Notes under the pieces: generated by a model | Told to the model about the DNA's origin: nothing | The model's input: only the letters and a program-made list of their open reading frames with translations | The model's database searches: none | Source: Tetramitus jugosus | Lineage: Eukaryota > Heterolobosea > Eutetramitea > Acrasida > Vahlkampfiidae | NCBI GenBank assembly: GCA_937625935.1 | Contig: OW569357.1 | Location: 186,001 to 250,000 of the forward strand | Direction of reading: 5' to 3' | Length of the DNA: 64,000 nt | Program-made: the position numbers and the translations under genes | Shown here: positions 32,438 through 43,668 of the stretch, in pieces | Numbering within the stretch: the first letter of the stretch is position 1 | Layout: every line of letters starts with the position of its first letter

Positions 32438-33322
32438 TTAATTCAATACAACGTTATCCAGGAGACGAGTTCCAGACAACTTTATGACAGCAGATAGAAC
32501 TGAACCTCCTGGTGGTAATGGGTCCAGGCTGTTATCAAGTATTTTTCCTGAATGAGCACAACAGAGACTCACGTACTCCAATGAGTAGTTGGGATACTTG
32601 TGCTGGGAGAGGTCATTCCTCACCATATCTACCAAGTCTTTACATCTAATTTCTTTACCCATAGATTTACTTTCAACATAATAGGATTGAGCTTTAAGAA
32701 GAGCTTGGTACATCACTGGAGCGACTAGTCTATCCTCCTCTGATAGGTATCTGTTACGAGAACTCATGGCTAAACCATCTGGTTCTCTAACAGTCGGCAC
32801 AATGTGCACGATTGGATCCATGTTTAGATCATTGACCAGTTTTCGAACAACTATACATTGAATGGCATCCTTTTGACCAAAGAAAGCGTCAGTTGGCTTG
32901 ACAATGTTGAACAACTTGGTTACAACTGTGGCGACACCATTGAAGAAACCAGGTCTTTGTTTAGCTTCTGGTTGATCTTTCAAGAAGCATTCCTGGTCAA
33001 AAACAACTCTGGTGCAAAAGTCTGAGGCATACATATCTGTAGGCTCAGGAGCAAACAGGATATCCACACTCTTTGATTGTATCATCTTGTCACAATCTGA
33101 ATCAAAAGTGCGGGGATATCGGGAAAAGTCTTCATTTGGTCCAAATTGAGTCGGGTTGACAAACAGGGAAGCGATAGTGACTTCTGTTTGAGCTTTGGCC
33201 TGTCTCATTAAGGTAAGATGACCCTCGTGCAGAGCTCCCATTGTTGGAACAAATCCAACGGAGGAGTTTTTCAGGGCTGATCTCAAAACCCTAAACTCCG
33301 AAATTGACTTTACAATCTTCAT
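32438..33322 (-). CDS. PANC: pantothenate synthetase (pantoate-beta-alanine ligase)
   Basis: Condenses D-pantoate and beta-alanine with ATP to pantothenate, the precursor of coenzyme A (EC 6.3.2.1). Single exon, 294 residues, near the bacterial and plant length. The ATP-binding HIGH-type motif is HEGH (32-35) in PTMGALHEGHLTLM. Also present are SLFVNPTQFGPNEDFSRYPR, the family signature, plus FFGQKDAIQ and the KMSKS-like MSSRNRYLS. There is no targeting peptide, so it is probably cytosolic. An organism with this gene is likely to make its own pantothenate, provided ketopantoate enzymes exist elsewhere. The gene is head to head with the GH18 gene. Lack of introns does not show transfer, since most genes here lack them. 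Confidence 0.95.
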   Translation of the reverse strand: MKIVKSISEFRVLRSALKNSSVGFVPTMGALHEGHLTLMRQAKAQTEVTIASLFVNPTQFGPNEDFSRYPRTFDSDCDKMIQSKSVDILFAPEPTDMYASDFCTRVVFDQECFLKDQPEAKQRPGFFNGVATVVTKLFNIVKPTDAFFGQKDAIQCIVVRKLVNDLNMDPIVHIVPTVREPDGLAMSSRNRYLSEEDRLVAPVMYQALLKAQSYYVESKSMGKEIRCKDLVDMVRNDLSQHKYPNYSLEYVSLCCAHSGKILDNSLDPLPPGGSVLSAVIKLSGTRLLDNVVLN

Positions 33323-33735
33323 TGTATCCTTGTTGTTTTGTTTTACTTAGAAGAAAACACAGGAAGAACTCTTCTTTTATCAAGGCACACGGAAAATTTC
33401 TCAAGGGGAAAATAAAATAATAGGCGCCTAAACCAGTTCATTATTATGACGTCAGCAGCACGTCTTCTTGAAGTTTCCATATTTTTGATTCCAACCGGGA
33501 GAACTGGTTGACTACAATCAGATCATGAGAGTGAAAAAATGGGCAGCGACCTCAATAGTTCACGGAATAAAATCAAGCTGGCAATTTCTGTTGTGTGTAG
33601 AAACCCAGGTCAAGATCTGACATTGGTGCAGTCAGAGAAAGTGAATAGATGACGACGACGTAGTGAAATCTTGGACATTTTGACGTCGCCCAACCTGACG
33701 AGGAGATATTCGGAATAACTAATCGTTCTGAAAAA
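33323..33735. promoter_or_regulatory. divergent promoter, PANC (-) / GH18 (+), with palindromic sites
   Basis: 413 bp between outward-facing starts. The region holds the CRE-type palindrome TGACGTCA at 33447-33454, a second TGACGTC at 33681-33687, and the 10-bp palindrome TAGGCGCCTA at 33421-33430. TGACGTCA is the classical bZIP/CREB-ATF site. Use by a bZIP factor here is inferred from the sequence only. Confidence 0.45.
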
Positions 33736-34650
33736 ATGATCACACGCGCCCTGCTTGTAATCTCGAGTGTGATTGTGTTGTTGTTGCTTGAGGTTTATGC
33801 CAGAAACAACAACAACAACCAGAAAACATCCATGGTTTGGATGTGTCTCGAAAGATGTCAAGAGAGTAAATCAGAAATATTGGCCAATTTGCAAACGATT
33901 CAAACTGTGGCTCACAGATCGTTGACTGCGGTGTCCTTTGAACTGTACAATATTGGCGCAAACAGTTCATTGATCAAGAACAATGACTTGTCGAATGTGG
34001 CTCCAGTGTTGCAAAAAGTGAGGGCATTCGGTGGAGAACCATTGAAGCTCTATCCAATGATCAGCTCCTATCCATACCCAAAGGAGCTCATTGATTGGAT
34101 GAGATACTTGTTTAAGAATCCACAGCCATTTATTGAAGCTGCTCTGAGAGAAGTAGATCACAATGCCTATGATGGCTTTAATTTGGATTTGGAGCCTGTG
34201 ACTGGTGTAACGACTCAAGATGCTGCTGATTATGCTCGATTTATTGGTTTGTTTGCTCAGGCATTGCATTCTAGAGGTAAGAACTTGAATGTTGATACGG
34301 CGGCTTGGTCTATTTTGTGGGATTATGGTCTCATTAGCAAATCATTGAGTGCAGAGTCCGGTGACATCATGATCACAATGGGAACTTACACACAAAAGAA
34401 TACAACATGGTTACAACAACTACAAAAGGTTGTGTCTGAGTCTGACTCCCTACAGAAAGTTGGAATCGGATTGATGCCATGTATGAATGACGATACGACA
34501 CCACTGCCAATCGAAGATGTCGATTTTCGCTTCAATAATATCAAACAATACGGAGTCCAAAACGTTGAGGTGTGGACCATGAAGCAAGTATGGTTGGGAG
34601 ACAGAAGCATCTGGTGGGATAAGTTAGAACAATTTTTGTTGGACAATTAA
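33736..34650 (+). CDS. secreted GH18 glycoside hydrolase, chitobiase-like
   Basis: Single exon, 304 residues. Signal peptide at 1-22 (ALLVISSVIVLLLLEVYA) and a short poly-Asn, then a TIM-barrel-like sequence. The GH18 catalytic strand is DGFNLDLEP (146-154), with the proton donor Glu153 and Asp151 present. The middle Asp of the usual DxxDxDxE is Asn149, as in the di-N-acetylchitobiase branch (DGxNxDxE). It probably acts on chitin or N-glycan chito-oligosaccharides in lysosome-like vacuoles or outside the cell; this is inferred from family and leader. The C-terminus (VEVWTMKQVWLGDRSIWWD) fits the last barrel strand. It is divergent from PANC and precedes a tRNA gene. Confidence 0.85.
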   Translation: MITRALLVISSVIVLLLLEVYARNNNNNQKTSMVWMCLERCQESKSEILANLQTIQTVAHRSLTAVSFELYNIGANSSLIKNNDLSNVAPVLQKVRAFGGEPLKLYPMISSYPYPKELIDWMRYLFKNPQPFIEAALREVDHNAYDGFNLDLEPVTGVTTQDAADYARFIGLFAQALHSRGKNLNVDTAAWSILWDYGLISKSLSAESGDIMITMGTYTQKNTTWLQQLQKVVSESDSLQKVGIGLMPCMNDDTTPLPIEDVDFRFNNIKQYGVQNVEVWTMKQVWLGDRSIWWDKLEQFLLDN

Positions 34651-34770
34651 ACTTGAACCATTTGCTGCCAAACCATCTCAATAAGCTACAACGCGTCTGT
34701 TTCGACACCATCAAATCAGAATTGTCTAAAAATAGATACCAGTAGAAAAGTGATTTTTCACTCATAACAT

Positions 34771-34842
34771 GGCTCCTTAGCACAGGTGGCAGTGCGCTGT
34801 CCTAGTAAGACAGAGGTCACGAGTTCGAGTCTCGTAGGAGCC
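34771..34842 (+). tRNA. tRNA-Thr (anticodon AGT)
   Basis: A complete 72-nt cloverleaf. Acceptor stem GGCTCCT pairs with AGGAGCC; D stem is GCAC/GTGC; anticodon stem is CTGTC/GACAG with loop CTAGTAA, so the anticodon is AGT; the T stem is ACGAG/CTCGT with loop TTCGAGT. There is no intron, and CCA is not encoded. A/B-box-like internal promoter sequences are present. It sits in the 3' flank of the GH18 gene. Confidence 0.95.
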
Positions 34843-34853
34843 TACGGATCAAC

Positions 34854-34857
34854 TTTT
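34854..34857 (+). terminator. Pol III T-tract after tRNA-Thr
   Basis: TTTT begins 12 nt after the last base of the tRNA, a minimal RNA polymerase III terminator. Confidence 0.6.
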
Positions 34858-34877
34858 GCTTCTCTCGGTTTGTGGAA

Positions 34878-35249
34878 ATGCAACAACAAACCTCAATCCA
34901 CACAACAGCGATGATACGCAAGGCATTATTAGGCATTCACAAACAGCGAGGAGTCACCAGCCATCTCCTATCTGGCCATTGGACTGAGTCCGCGATCAAC
35001 AAACAATTTTCGTCATCCACCAACCTCACTGCCCAGAATCATGATCAACAATGTTCGACGTCGGATATCCTGAAAAACAACCAGGAAATAACAACCAGCA
35101 GCGAGCATCATACAAGTCAAGTTGTTGAAGAACCTGAGATGCCAACAAATTGTTGCGGAAACAATTGCTTTCACTGTGTTTGGAATGACTATTTTGAACA
35201 AAAACAAAAGTATGATGAGTACGTAGCCTCTCTGAAGGGAGAAGAATGA
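34878..35249 (+). CDS. OXLD1-like small protein (oxidoreductase-like domain)
   Basis: Single exon, 123 residues from the ATG at 34878 (a GTG lies two codons upstream). The C-terminal 40 residues carry the compact Cys motif PEMPTNCCGNNCFHCVWNDY, followed by a charged helix, the hallmark of the oxidoreductase-like family (OXLD1 in animals). The N-terminus has spaced Arg/Lys and no acidic residues (MIRKALLGIHKQRG), consistent with mitochondrial import. The four clustered Cys could bind a metal or form disulfides; the biochemical role of the family is unclear. The leader of the mRNA begins right after the tRNA gene, so both promoters share a short space. Confidence 0.75.
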   Translation: MQQQTSIHTTAMIRKALLGIHKQRGVTSHLLSGHWTESAINKQFSSSTNLTAQNHDQQCSTSDILKNNQEITTSSEHHTSQVVEEPEMPTNCCGNNCFHCVWNDYFEQKQKYDEYVASLKGEE

Positions 35250-35443
35250 TGATGCCTATATACGGTCCAAGTAGTATTGCTAGGGAATCAGTTGATCTCT
35301 CATCAGATTTTTATCACACAGATCATGGAATGCGAATGCGAGAACAGAGCAAGCGGCTGAAAGTTTCTTGAGCCAAAACAAGCCGCAAAAAAAAACAAAA
35401 GAACAATCAAAGTTGTGTGAATAATAACACATCAAATCCAATC

Positions 35444-38400
35444 ATGGACAGTCATAGAACCATGTCATCCTCACCCTCACCACCACCCTCACAACAATCG
35501 CAATCCACTTCCACTCATAATAATAGCAACAATAGTCCTAGTAGTAGCAATCACAATGTAGCAATGCACTCGGCCACTGCATCAACAACCGCAACTACTG
35601 CAGTGCTCTTTACCACCACCACTACTTCATCATCATCATCCTGCAACCCTTCTTTGATCAATCAACTATCGAATTCTTCTTCTTCTTCTTCATCAACTGT
35701 CTCTCATCACACTACCGCTACTGCTACTACTGCCACGACGACTACCCCTACTGCTACTACCAATATAAACAACATCCATGCTACTACTAGTGTGAATAGT
35801 AGTAGTAGCAGTAGTTTATCCAATCCAAGTTTGATTGGCAGCAGTAGTACCGGTAGTAGCAGTAACATCACTAGCAGTGTCGGTAGTGTCGGTAGTATCG
35901 GTAGTAGTGGTAGTAGTAATACTCCATCAATCAATGATCTCGTATATGCAATGATTGACAATATAGTGAATGGAGTGTATGATGAACAAGTTTGGAGACA
36001 ATCACAAGAAGTGTGCGCAATGTCATCTTCAAACAAAACCAGTTCACTCCAAGTGTCGTCTCTCTTTGTTCAAAAATTGGGTATTCTATGGAAACAGCAT
36101 CAACAAAAGATGGAGAATAGAACGACGTGCATGAACCATTCACAGTTGAGAGTATTGTGTCTCTACTTGATTCATTTCAAAACGATTCTAGGTGCCAGTA
36201 TTCACTCGGATCCATGGCACAGTTTACTGTTGAACAACACGTTTCACATCCGGTCACCAATGACCAATGAACTGTTGGATCTGTATGGAAAGTTGTTTGC
36301 AGAGATGGGAAAGAGTGATTCGCAGTGGAAGGATTTGTTATTTTCCACGTTTGAACAAAAATCAATGCATCGATCATGGATGTCAATGAACAAAACGGGT
36401 GGTGGTAGTAGTGGCGGTGATCATTCACCACAAAGTGGGAACAACAATAGTAGTAGTAGTAATGGTAGTAGAAACTCGTCCAATATCAGTAGTAATAATA
36501 TTCATCAATTTTCAATCCATGAAATTCAATTGCAGATTGTTCATTGTAAATCCTATTTGAAAAGTTTTGCAAAATCCGCTATGCTTCAATTCTTGGACAA
36601 GATGTATCAGACTATGTTTCCGTTGATATCTGGTCAACCATTAAATCATACCATCAAGCAAAAGTTGGTCATCTATTCCAACCTTTTGTTTGAAGTTGTG
36701 GTTGACCAGCGTCACAATTTGAACATGGCTGAAATTATGGATACAAATCTGTTCAAGTTGATTGTACATATATTGAGGAGTGTTCGATCTGTGGATATTT
36801 TGGCTCCGCTATTGAGAACTCTGGTTGTTGTTGTTCCGGTGTTGATGAAGAAGCAGCGATTAGGCACAGAACCAAAACTGTTTTGTCAGACATTGTTTTC
36901 TGTAGTCAAGTCCATTATTGTTGATTGGCCAAACATCATATCGGATGAATCAAAGGGTAGTAGCTCTGAAGTCCTGCAATTATCGTCTGATATTGATCAA
37001 ATTTACTCCTTTTCACATCCAATAGGACGCAATTTGCACTTGGCCATGCAGGAATTTGTACAGTTGAATTATATTTTATTCCCAAGATTGTTCTTACGGA
37101 ATGTTAGAACTCAAATTCTATCTCAAAACAATCAACGAACTACAGGCATGTCGCAAGCAACACTCTCTGCTATTGCTGAAACGCTTGAACAATATCTAGA
37201 ACATATGAAATTTAATACGTATTTGCTACATAGTCTTGAGTCATGTGAGTTGAACATGGAGAGATGGAAAACAATGGACATTGACCGGTGGATACTAAAC
37301 TTTAAAACGTACGGATCACGAGGCACACAGCAAGAATCAACTCTTCGGAAAGCTTTATCTTCAGATGATTTAGAAAATGTTCCACGAGGCGACGATGATA
37401 GCTACTCGCAATTGGAGCAACTATTTCAAGAGAATAGACCAAGAGAGTTTTGGTGGCAGAGAATCATGGGAGTACAGAAATGGATTGAAACATCATTCAC
37501 AAATGAAAATACAATCAACAAGGAACGTTTCACATCAGATGTGACAGAACTTCACAAGAGCGTACTCTTGCTGAAGAATGAACTGTTGTATGAGAAATGT
37601 TTACGACAGGAGCTTCAGCAGCATTGCCAAAAACTACGACTAGAGCAAGTTGATTCATGGAAAGAGAAAGCAATTGTTGACTCTTTGAATAAGAAAATTA
37701 AGATGCAAACTGTTGAAATTCACAGACTCCAGGAGGAGGTGAAAATATGGAAGAAAGCCGATCGTGAAGCAAGAGATAGACTGAACCATTGGGACACAAC
37801 CCTCCAATCGAATCTTCAATCAGCAAACAACACTATCAAAAAAGTTACTGAAGATTGTCTGACATATTCTGAGAAGGTTGACACACTGCGATATCAGATA
37901 GATGAACTGAAAAAGGAATTGAACGTGAAATCGAGCAGAATCTACGAACTGGAAACGATTGTTTCAGAGAGTTCATCAAGAATGGAGAAGGCTAGAGAGC
38001 AAGAAGTGAAATTGGAGGCACTAATGAAGGAGGTACACTTGTGGGAAAGAAGTCACAGCAAACTGATTGCTACAATCAAGCAAAATCGTGAACTTAATGA
38101 AGGTATCATCTTTAGAAACAAGATTATTGATGGTATATCGCGCAAGTTAGAGCTGAGTCAAGAGAAACTTCAGGATGCATCTGCCTGGATACACTCGAAA
38201 ACAGAGTATATATCGAGCTTAAAGACAGAGCTCTTACAATCCAACAAAGCGATAACCAAGTGGAAAGAAGTACTTCAGCAACAAGAGGTTGTTCATGCTG
38301 AAAATCAACGTGTTCTGCAACAAAAGTATGACACAATCAAACACTTGAACACTATCCTGCAAAACAAGATTACAGAAATGCGGTTCAGACAAGATAGTCT

Positions 38401-38449
38401 CTCTCTGAGCCAGATGGATTCCCATGCAGCCACCGAGCTGCCCGTGTAA
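35444..38449 (+). CDS. hamartin (TSC1)-like protein: helical core plus long C-terminal coiled coil
   Basis: Single exon, 1,001 residues from the ATG at 35444. The first 165 residues are Ser/Thr/Asn-rich. A helical region follows at about 170-640, interrupted by another Ser/Asn loop. The last 300 residues (about 700-975) form a continuous coiled coil. The coil begins with LLLKNELLYEKCLRQELQ and contains LQEEVKIWKKADRE, resembling the start of the TSC1 coiled coil (LLYE..., then IQMWK). In animals and fungi TSC1 stabilises TSC2, the Rheb GAP that restrains TORC1. The architecture and size fit, but the helical core is too diverged for me to be certain. Alternatives are another cytoskeletal coiled-coil scaffold. 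No membrane segment is present. Confidence 0.5.
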   Translation: MDSHRTMSSSPSPPPSQQSQSTSTHNNSNNSPSSSNHNVAMHSATASTTATTAVLFTTTTTSSSSSCNPSLINQLSNSSSSSSSTVSHHTTATATTATTTTPTATTNINNIHATTSVNSSSSSSLSNPSLIGSSSTGSSSNITSSVGSVGSIGSSGSSNTPSINDLVYAMIDNIVNGVYDEQVWRQSQEVCAMSSSNKTSSLQVSSLFVQKLGILWKQHQQKMENRTTCMNHSQLRVLCLYLIHFKTILGASIHSDPWHSLLLNNTFHIRSPMTNELLDLYGKLFAEMGKSDSQWKDLLFSTFEQKSMHRSWMSMNKTGGGSSGGDHSPQSGNNNSSSSNGSRNSSNISSNNIHQFSIHEIQLQIVHCKSYLKSFAKSAMLQFLDKMYQTMFPLISGQPLNHTIKQKLVIYSNLLFEVVVDQRHNLNMAEIMDTNLFKLIVHILRSVRSVDILAPLLRTLVVVVPVLMKKQRLGTEPKLFCQTLFSVVKSIIVDWPNIISDESKGSSSEVLQLSSDIDQIYSFSHPIGRNLHLAMQEFVQLNYILFPRLFLRNVRTQILSQNNQRTTGMSQATLSAIAETLEQYLEHMKFNTYLLHSLESCELNMERWKTMDIDRWILNFKTYGSRGTQQESTLRKALSSDDLENVPRGDDDSYSQLEQLFQENRPREFWWQRIMGVQKWIETSFTNENTINKERFTSDVTELHKSVLLLKNELLYEKCLRQELQQHCQKLRLEQVDSWKEKAIVDSLNKKIKMQTVEIHRLQEEVKIWKKADREARDRLNHWDTTLQSNLQSANNTIKKVTEDCLTYSEKVDTLRYQIDELKKELNVKSSRIYELETIVSESSSRMEKAREQEVKLEALMKEVHLWERSHSKLIATIKQNRELNEGIIFRNKIIDGISRKLELSQEKLQDASAWIHSKTEYISSLKTELLQSNKAITKWKEVLQQQEVVHAENQRVLQQKYDTIKHLNTILQNKITEMRFRQDSLSLSQMDSHAATELPV

Positions 38450-38642
38450 AATTAGTAAACTTGCTTTTGTTGAGAATCATTTTTTGCGATGGAATACTAA
38501 CGACAGTTGACATCCTTCGGTGAAACAAATCAGCCAAACAAAATTGAGAACTGAACTTCAGAACCACAACAACAGCAAAACAGCAACAAGGCCTCTATCA
38601 CATTCAATTTTTGAACACAGATTCTATCTCATTCATATAACA

Positions 38643-41600
38643 ATGGTGACTGAAGAAGATTCCCCAAGCATGAACAACAACAACAATAATAACACGAACA
38701 ACACGAGTCTTTCAGTGACCAATTCGAATAGTAGTAGTGGTAACAGTGGTGCTAGAGCCATTCGTATTCGCAAAAGAGCTCTCATGTCTCCACTCTCAGC
38801 ATTCAAATCACCTCCCTCTCCCACACAAGCGTCTGATCCATCCATCACACCTACCACACCACTATCATTGACTCTGGACACAGAATTGTCATCCTCTTCT
38901 GCTGCGTCATCACCCTCTTCATCACCAACCATTGCCGACAATGACACAACACAACAACAACAACAACAACAACAACCAGAATCATCAACATCATCAACAT
39001 CAACCACACCAACCACACCAACCAGCAATGAATCAAACAATAGCACTAATGAAACGAACAATAAGACATCACCATCATCATTGTCAGTTGCTTTTGCTGA
39101 TGCAGATATTGTTCAACCAGATGCATCATCCCCACATGCATCACCCACATTGATCCAACTGCACACGAGAGCGAGAACCGTCAGAGCCAAAACACCGCCC
39201 ATGCTTTCACTGTCTAGCTCAATTCACAATCATCATCAACAACAACAACAACAGCAACAACAGTATAATGCACCTCCTACTCCTCCACTGACACTCTCAC
39301 TCAAGAACAAGACAATCTATAGTCAATATCCATCTCCATCTTCTGTCATCTCCTCATCCGTTTCCCCTCATCATCATCATTCATCGTCATCTCCGCCCAA
39401 AATGGTAAAAACAAGGACCAATCGTGCCACATCCATCAAATCGTTTACTCCTGCGAGCATCTCTACATTGAACAGTCATTCATTGCGTATTCCATCAAAC
39501 AACAATAACAATCATACAGCAGCAGCAACAAAAGATGTACAGAAGAATGAACAACATTGTCATGACAATAGCAACAAGAGTGATGATGATCATGATGAAG
39601 ATTACTATGAGGATGAATCGGTCAGTTGCGATGATGACATGATGAGTCAAGATACCATGACTGATGGTCAAGAGGACGATCCTTGCAAGGACAATGAACA
39701 CACTGGCACAACAATCATGGACAACAATTGCTCATCTCATCATGATGAACAAGTTCAGAAGATACACTTGTTGCTCGAGAATGTCAAGGGTATTGGTGCG
39801 AGGAATCAGCGAAGTGATAGCACAAGCAGTGTGACATCTACTTATTCGAGCAATGAAATTTCAAAGGGCACTGTATGGAGAACGATTGAAGATTTGAAGC
39901 GACAAATTGAAAGGAAGGAACACGAGTTGGGACTGTTGAAATCCGAGTTGAAATTTCAATGTGAGCTGTACTTGAACATGAAGGACAATGAGATTCAGAT
40001 TGAACACCAGTGTACAGAAGCTCAACAACATGTTGACAATAGAGGAACGGACAATCATCAAGATAGTAACGACGGTAGTGGTGGAGGAGAGGTGACAACA
40101 CCGAGAACATTGAAAGCAAAGCAATGGAAGCACATGTCCGTGGGTGAATTTGAGCACGAATTTACGAATCCTCTGTATGATCCTCGTGATACAAATCGTA
40201 TCGTGTGGCGCAAGTTTGAACCACAGGAGGACACTCTTTTCACTTATTATGAGTCGTGTCATGACACTCTCTCATTGACGCCGCTGTTGAGTGAAGAGTA
40301 TAACAGAATTCATGGACTGTCGAGTACATTGGATGAATATGACTCCTCTAGTGGTATAGTAGATGAAAATGAAGTGTTGTATGGCGATTTGCATGTGAGT
40401 GGTGATTCATCATTTGGTTTACAAGTGATGGGTGATGATGCTTCCTCGACAGACTTGCTAACAACTCATCGAGACGGGACGAGCAGTGAACAATTCTTGA
40501 CAGCCATCAACACTAGCAATACGAGTAGTGCAGATTCAATTTCACCACGTGCTAGAATGTTGAGTCCCAGACATAACACTGAGCCCACAGTCGAGATATT
40601 ACGAGATGATAATGGGGAAGTGAGAGCTGCTACTTTGTCAAAACTGGTTTTTGAACTGACGAATCATCAATCATTTGATAACGAATTCTTGCACATCTTC
40701 TTATTGACATATCGCAGCTTTATGAGCCCATATCAATTGTTGGCACAGTTAACTGCGAGATACAATCTCGTGCCACCATTTATTGAAGCACAAGCTGCCA
40801 AATTACCCATGACCGTTTCAGATTTTAGTCTCATTCCTATCCAGTATCCAGAAGATATGAATGCTGTGAAAGATTTTATTAGGAACACTCTAACACCGAC
40901 GAGATTAAGGGTGTGTCAAGTAGTGAAAACCTGGTTGCAGAATCATTTTACAGACTTTAGAAATGATGAAAAATTAAGTCAGTACCTTCGTACTTTCTTT
41001 TCAATGCTGAAGCATACACATATGAGCAATTTGAGTCAGCAGTTGAAACAAATTTGGACAAATTCAAGCAACAGAAGAGATACTTTCTCGACTCAACAAG
41101 TCCAGGAGCTGCTAAAACAAAATGCACTGGAAGAATCAGCAACAAAGAAACATAACGCAATCGAGTCACTGCACATGTACAAGAAGGTTGTCTCTGGAGA
41201 TAAGCTACATGAACAACCATTGTACAAGTTTAAAACCAGTTTACTCGCTCAAGAGTTAACAATGTTCACATTTGATATATTCAAAGCCATATTGCCCAGG
41301 GAACTCCTGAATCAAAATTGGACCAAACCCAATCGACATCTGGTAGCGCCTAATATCATTCGAATGATTAGCCGATCTAACATGGTTGGAGCCTGGGTCG
41401 CAACAGAAATCCTAAATATTTCTGACCTGGAAGAACGCGCCAAGTTGATCAAACGATTTATCAAGCTTGCGTCAAAGCTTGACAAAATTAACAACTTTAA
41501 TACTCTTGTCGATGTTGTCTCTGGTTTAACCTGCAATCCAGTTCATCGATTAACAAAGACATGGACCCTCGTTTCTGAGAGGAAAAAGATTGAGCTACAA

Positions 41601-41963
41601 CGACTACAAACATTAGTTGATCCAAGACGCTCCTATGTAAATTTAAGAAATGCCATGAAGGAAAGAGGTCCACCATGTATTCCAGCACTCGGAATATACT
41701 TAACAGATGTCACCTTCATTGAAGACGGCAACAAGGATGAAGTACAAGGCCTCATCAACTTCTTCAAAAAGAGACTGCTTGGTTCGGTAATCAGAGATTT
41801 ACAAACCATTCAAAACACACCATACACAACCAAAGGACAACCACTTCTCCTTTTACGTTCAAGACTCATCAAACTCCCAGCCAAAGACATGAAAGAACTG
41901 TATGATATTTCTGTTGTCCATGAGCCACAGAAGAAGACAACGAAAAAGATTGTTTTCGACTAA
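38643..41963 (+). CDS. Ras guanine-nucleotide exchange factor (REM + CDC25 domains)
   Basis: Single exon, 1,106 residues from the ATG at 38643; the open frame upstream has only a GTG. The N-terminal half is low-complexity (Ser, Gln, Asn, acidic) with one coiled coil at about 415-445 (IEDLKRQIERKEHELGLLKS). The REM (RasGEF_N) domain starts near 657, with FELTNHQSFDNEFLHIFLLT. The catalytic CDC25 domain spans about 856-1095: LLAQELTMFTFDIFKAILPR, then IEYWV-equivalent WVATEILNISDLEERAKLI and LGIYLTDVTFIEDGNKDE. It activates a Ras-family GTPase at membranes. No PH, SH3 or CAP domain is seen. It follows the TSC1-like gene by 193 bp on the same strand, but each has its own intergenic leader. Confidence 0.93.
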   Translation: MVTEEDSPSMNNNNNNNTNNTSLSVTNSNSSSGNSGARAIRIRKRALMSPLSAFKSPPSPTQASDPSITPTTPLSLTLDTELSSSSAASSPSSSPTIADNDTTQQQQQQQQPESSTSSTSTTPTTPTSNESNNSTNETNNKTSPSSLSVAFADADIVQPDASSPHASPTLIQLHTRARTVRAKTPPMLSLSSSIHNHHQQQQQQQQQYNAPPTPPLTLSLKNKTIYSQYPSPSSVISSSVSPHHHHSSSSPPKMVKTRTNRATSIKSFTPASISTLNSHSLRIPSNNNNNHTAAATKDVQKNEQHCHDNSNKSDDDHDEDYYEDESVSCDDDMMSQDTMTDGQEDDPCKDNEHTGTTIMDNNCSSHHDEQVQKIHLLLENVKGIGARNQRSDSTSSVTSTYSSNEISKGTVWRTIEDLKRQIERKEHELGLLKSELKFQCELYLNMKDNEIQIEHQCTEAQQHVDNRGTDNHQDSNDGSGGGEVTTPRTLKAKQWKHMSVGEFEHEFTNPLYDPRDTNRIVWRKFEPQEDTLFTYYESCHDTLSLTPLLSEEYNRIHGLSSTLDEYDSSSGIVDENEVLYGDLHVSGDSSFGLQVMGDDASSTDLLTTHRDGTSSEQFLTAINTSNTSSADSISPRARMLSPRHNTEPTVEILRDDNGEVRAATLSKLVFELTNHQSFDNEFLHIFLLTYRSFMSPYQLLAQLTARYNLVPPFIEAQAAKLPMTVSDFSLIPIQYPEDMNAVKDFIRNTLTPTRLRVCQVVKTWLQNHFTDFRNDEKLSQYLRTFFSMLKHTHMSNLSQQLKQIWTNSSNRRDTFSTQQVQELLKQNALEESATKKHNAIESLHMYKKVVSGDKLHEQPLYKFKTSLLAQELTMFTFDIFKAILPRELLNQNWTKPNRHLVAPNIIRMISRSNMVGAWVATEILNISDLEERAKLIKRFIKLASKLDKINNFNTLVDVVSGLTCNPVHRLTKTWTLVSERKKIELQRLQTLVDPRRSYVNLRNAMKERGPPCIPALGIYLTDVTFIEDGNKDEVQGLINFFKKRLLGSVIRDLQTIQNTPYTTKGQPLLLLRSRLIKLPAKDMKELYDISVVHEPQKKTTKKIVFD

Positions 41964-43621
<1,658 letters not shown>

Positions 43622-43668
43622 ATAATTTTTACCAAACTAGAGTTGTACATAAAACATTTTTCATTTCC

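Noticed and set aside
32438..33322. PANC as a recent bacterial acquisition
   Set aside because: Lack of introns is common to most genes here, composition matches the neighbours, and plants and fungi also have this enzyme; a phylogeny would be needed.
38633..39061. Antisense open frame of 142 codons opposite the RasGEF N-terminus
   Set aside because: It is the reverse of Ser/Thr/Gln triplet repeats; low-complexity DNA keeps several frames open.
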